A stretch of 64,000 nucleotides of DNA from Ridgeia piscesae (Eukaryota; Annelida; Polychaeta; Sabellida; Siboglinidae): the NCBI GenBank assembly GCA_025642075.2, contig JAODUO010000440.1, forward strand, positions 234,001-298,000, written 5' to 3'. The notes beneath the pieces are model-generated. The model ran no database searches, had not been told where the DNA came from, and was given only the letters and a program-made list of their open reading frames with translations. Position 1 is the stretch's first letter. The number at the start of each line of letters is the position of its first letter. Made by a program: the position numbers and the translations under genes. Positions 54,301 through 60,300 of this stretch are shown piece after piece.

Positions 54301-57300
54301 CAAGAATGCAGTGTAAGAATTAACTTTCAGTTATCGGTACATAAAACCAGACATGAACTGGACACAGCGACAAATACCAGACATGTTAACAATGACAAAG
54401 TTACAAACTTACAGCACATTAAAAATAGTCAAATGCAACTGGTGTAAAATTAGTGCATTTATTCATAAATGTGTCAAATAAAACGTAGACCCAAAATACA
54501 TTTTTTTTTTAAATTACAGCAGTTTTATCTAAAGTGTTGTCACTAGATGAACTAGAAATACATTACTGTTAAAGCAGGATTGTCAGAACTATTAATAAGC
54601 CTCACTTGGGTCGTGATCTTTGTATCTTCTCGCACATCATGATCACCATGTGTCGTCATGACGATGTCCCGCATAAAAATATCTCCGTAACCACTGGTAG
54701 CGAAAACGCTTACCACTTTAAAAAGTGGAAAAATAACTGTGCCCAAGATTGGATATAAAAACACATGTACAAAAGAATTCTAATCAATTTACTTTAATAA
54801 AACCATTTTCATGCATGACAAAGTGCAACATCTAAAATGGATTTTGCAATGGTTACAAAGGTCAATACAACATAACAGGTATTGTATTAATGAGAGTACA
54901 TTGGCGTTGATATTTTTTCTATACATATATGACACTGTGAACTGTATTGGATGTCATGTGGACTTAATTTATAATGATTTGACTTGAGAATGGGCATAAT
55001 AAATGGTCCCTGCTACAACCAGGCTTAAAACCGAGCTTTTTGAAATAAGCAATCAGTGTTCATACCGGCCTTGTAAACATTCCTTGTATTATTATCAAGA
55101 CAAACACCAACTCTAGAGGCTACAGTGGTTTACCCAGACATGATGAATTTAATGGTGTAGGGACTAACGTGGAGCAATAAAATTCATAACATACAGTTTC
55201 TTAATGGGAACATCAATTTTAATTACTTTGGAATTAGCAATGGTTTCGTTAATTGGAAACTAATATAAAACACAACTTAAACGTAGTAGTATTAGTTGGG
55301 AACAACTAATTTTTTTCTTCATTACTGGTCATTGAATAAAAGCACAGAGCCTGTCTCTTGTATTTAAATCATAATGTAGTTAAAGACTACTTAACGTAGA
55401 AGTAGATCTTGCTAAATGCACGTACCTTCTGAGAGGAGCACTGCTCCATGAGCCCCTTGTGTTCAGCTTGGAGCACATGCAGCTGCTCCGAGAGCGCCTT
55501 CACTTGCTGCTGGTTTGCGAGAAGCATGTCGGTGAACTTCTCCTTGAGAGCGTCGCGTTCATCCGCTAAATGCTGGCACTGCTGGTGTTGTGTCTTCAGC
55601 TCACTCGTCAACCTCCCCACCTGACACACAACTTGACTTAGGGACAATCTCAAAGACATCTCAATGCCCCCACCTGACACACAACTTGACTTAGGGACAA
55701 TCTCAAAGACATCTCAACGCCCCCACCTGACACACAACTTGACTTAGGGACAATCTCAAAGACATCTCAACGCCCCCACCTGACACACAACTTGACTTAG
55801 GGACAATCTCAAAGACATCTCAACGCCCCCACCTGACACACAACTTGACTTAGGGACAATCTCAAAGACGTCTCAACGCCCCCACCTGACACACAACTTG
55901 ACTTAGGGACAATCTCAAAGACGTCTCAACGCCCCCACCTGACACACAACTTGACTTAGGGACAATCTCAAAGACATCTCAACGCCCCCACCTGACACAC
56001 AACTTGACTTAGGGACAATCTCAAAGACATCTCAACGCCCCCACCTGACACACAACTTGACTTAGGGACAATCTCAAAGACATCTCAACGCCCCCACCTG
56101 ACACACAACTTGACTTAGGGACAATCTCAAAGACATCTCAACGCCCCCACCTGACACACAACTTGACTTAGGGACAATCTCAAAGACGTCTCAACGCCCC
56201 CACCTGACACACAACTTGACTTAGGGACAATCTCAAAGACGTCTCAACGCCCCCACCTGACACACAACTTGACTTAGGGACAATCTCAAAGACATCTCAA
56301 CGCCCCCACCTGACAGGCTGACACACAACTTGACTTAGGGACAATCTCAAAGATATCTCAACACCCCCACCTGACACACAACTTGACTTAGGGACAATCT
56401 CAAAGACGTCTCATCAACGCCCCCACCTGACACACAACTTGACTTAGGGACAATCTCAAAGACATCTCATCAACGCCCCCACCTGACACACAACTTGACT
56501 TAGGGACAATCTCAAAGACGTCTCATCAACGCCCCCACCTGACACACAACTTGACTTAGGGACAATCTCAAAGGTCTCATAAACGCCTCTACCTGACACA
56601 CACTTAATCTTTAGAACAATCCAATCAAACAAATTTCTCGAGCATAGTGACACTGCCCCAATGTTTCTGAGATATGGGAACAAACGGTGTATGCAGAATA
56701 ATGCCACAAGTCCATAAGAATAATTCCATAACAACTAAAAACATTGCCACTTCTAAGGACCTTTGGTGGTGAAAAGTTGTCCGAAAATCTGACATAGAAA
56801 GGCACAGGTATGTTTGGAAAAAAAAAATGGTTTTTGAAAGTGGTGCTTTTTCGAGGTGGTACCACTAGAAGTGGTGCACTCTGTCTATGCTACTTTTAGG
56901 GATATCACACACACTCACACACATACTCACACACACACATAAACAAACACTCACACAAACACACTCACACAAAACTGTGTTGCCTTGGACCAGTGTGCAG
57001 TCACTCTCAGGCCTATATGAAGGCTAAACAAATACAACACATAACATACATCAGATTGGCTGCTAGTGCGAGAACATTGCTAGTGGGACCTTACCTTCAC
57101 CTGAAGTTGCATCAACTCGTCTGAGTCTCCAGAACTTTGATTCGCCTGTGAGCAAGCACGGTCTCCTGAGTGGAGAGAGCAAACTAGTGTCTGTCAGTGA
57201 GTGGACACCACAGCACACTGGTACAGACTAGTGTCTGTCAGTGTGTACACACCACAGCACACTGGTACAGACTAGTGTCTGTCAGTGTGTACACACCACA

Positions 57301-60300
57301 GCACACTGGCACAGACTAGTGTCTGTCAGTGAGTACACACCACAGCACACTGGTACAGACTAGTGTCTGTCAGTGTGTACACACCACAGCACACTGGTAC
57401 AGACTAGTGTCTGTCAGTGAGTACACACCACAGCACACTGGTACAGACTAGTGCCTGTCAGTGAGTACACACCACAGCACACTGGTACAGACTAGTGTCT
57501 GTCAGTGAGTGGACACCACAGCACACTGGTACAGACTAGTGCCTGTCAGTGAGTACACACCACAGCACACTGGTACAGACTAGTGTCTGTCAGTGAGTAC
57601 ACACCACAGCACACTGGTACAGACTAGTGTCTGTCAGTGAGTACACACCACAGCACACTGGTACAGACTAGTGTCTGTCAGTGAGTGGACACCACAGCAC
57701 ACTGGTACAGACTAGTGTCTGTCAGTGTGTACACACCACAGCACACTGGTACAGACTAGTGTCTGTCAGTGAGTACACACCACAGCACACTGGTACAGAC
57801 TAGTGCCTGTCAGTGAGTACACACCACAGCACACTGGTACAGACTAGTGTCTGTCAGTGTGTACACACCACAGCACACTGGTACAGACTAGTGTCTGTCA
57901 GTTTGTACACACCACAGCACACTGGCACAGACTAGTGTCTGTCAGTGAGTACACACCACAGCACACTGGTACAGACTAGTGTCTGTCAGTGTGTACACAC
58001 CACAGCACACTGGTACAGACTAGTGTCTGTCAGTGTGTACACACCACAGCACACTGGCACAGACTAGTGTCTGTCAGTGAGTACACACCACAGCACACTG
58101 GCACAGACTAGTGTCTGTCAGTGAGTGGACACCACAGCACACTGGTACAAATATGCCTTGGTTTCAGCACATATCAAACATATGATCGAGCACAAGGTGC
58201 AATAATTGTTGTTTGTTCAAAATGAGAAAGTGAAGTTCATGATAGCGTTTGGCTGGCGGTGATCAACGTAAAATTGTCAACTTCGCATTTGCACAACTGT
58301 GACATTGGCATCATCGCCGCCCTGGAATTGTTAGAGCTCTCTTTTGAGGGATTTCAATGAGAATTCCAGTGAATGGAACTGCTGAATTAAAAAGCTATTT
58401 TTGCTTCCATGCAATGTTTTTGGGTAGTGATATGTTAGAATACACACAAATAATTTATACTGTATAACTCACTTTTTGCAATAGACAGACAATTTCCCTT
58501 AATTCTGGTACTAACGCATAAAATGAATGTATTACTCTTCAATTATTTGTTTGCAGATACAGACTCAAAGACAGCTATCTTGAGGGCTTTTTTAGTTGTG
58601 GCGCTTTCAGTTATAAGATTACATACATTTTAGAAGTTCAATGCAGACATTTAATCACTGCACTGTCACAGACTGACTGTGTCAGGAAATAATAACTGAT
58701 GGAAACACACCATTACTGCGCACATCTTTGTGTGCGTACTTCTGTTTCAAAAATTCGTTCTGCGTGCGCTGTAGTTTCACTTTCAAATGACCAGTCGCGT
58801 CTCGCTCAGCCGCAATCTGGGCAACGTCATGCCAGTGCTGGTCTTGTAACATGTCCTGTAATTAAAAAAAAATAACAAATATCACATGACTGGCTACAGT
58901 GGGTAAGATAAATACAGCTTTGTTTAAAAAAAAGATAGGACTTTGTGCCAAGATGTTGACTGAACTGGAGTCTTGAATGTTGTATATTTTAATAATCGTA
59001 TTGCCAGCCAAAACTGTACTGATGGCGTTATCTACTTCCACTGCACCCAGTGATCAGAATGCAGTTGATAATTATTAATAAAGTGTGTAATATGTCATTA
59101 TCTAGTTGTTCAGATTATTAGTGATGTACATTTCTCACATACATGTGACATTATACCTGTCACACCAGGTTAAAGATAATTAGATAACCATCAAAATAAA
59201 CTGAACTTTCATTTACAGGAAATCAACAGTTATGAAGATACAGCTTATTTAAACCTTGCAGAAGCAGCCTGCCACAGATGGAACACCAATTAGCTAAGCT
59301 TTCCTGTCCTTCAATGCACAACGGTGGGCAGACAACAATACACAATTATCAATTAGTCATAGTTCCTGGCAGGCCACCTAGCCTCCACAGTTGGGGTCAA
59401 CTGAGGCAGTCCGAATACAGTATCGTGTCCAGGCAAAACATGGACATGTAGCTTTTTGGGAAGCCCTGAAGTGCCTTTCAATCAAAGAAATTTAGTGTAC
59501 TACCTATGTGATCCTATAAAAATGAGAGAAAGGGTTACCTACAAGTTTTGACAAAGGTTTCACCAGTTTTGGGGCCTTTAGAATTATCCAATCAAATAAA
59601 GATTTCTTGTGCATAATAGCAGTGCCCCAGGGTACGTCTGTGCCCAATTATAAAAATACATTCTCAATGGTTTCTAAGATTTGGCAGCTAATGGTGCACA
59701 CAAAGTGATGCTGTAAGTCCACGGGACCTTCGGCCCAAAGGACTAAAAAAATAGTAAAGGGTAATTCCGTGTCAAATCACCCAATGGGTATAACCCCACC
59801 ACCTCAGATTGTTTTTGTAACTTTGTATTTTGGGTCATTATGGGTGGGAAAGATGAAATCCAGAATATGTCTTGCATCGGACTAACAGTTTAACAAATAG
59901 AGACCCTCAAAGTTTGTTTTTTGGGGCTAAATAGATGTGACTGCCAATGTTTAGACCCGTTTCTCAGAGACTAGTTGACCAAAACGGACAATTTTTGGGT
60001 AATTTGAAAAGGAATTGGCTAAGGATTCCAAATACATAATTGTTTTTCGTATTGATATATATCAAAAGTTCATTGTGGATCTCAAAACCTTGACATTATT
60101 TTAGTCAGATTATGTCGGCTATGACACAAACAAAATCCTGGTGTAGTATTTGTTGTTTGTTTTGAACATACAATCAAATTAGGCAAAACGTCCTCACCCT
60201 GACCATCTTGATTTTGTCGACAGAGTTTTTCTCTTGCACCTCCATTACGCTCACCATCCCCTCCAACTTCTCCAGCTGTCTCTCCAGCATCATGCTCTGT

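Noticed and set aside
54552..54764. 70-codon minus-strand frame in a CENPF intron
   Set aside because: No coiled-coil character, no matching splice sites, and neighbouring exons already join in phase.
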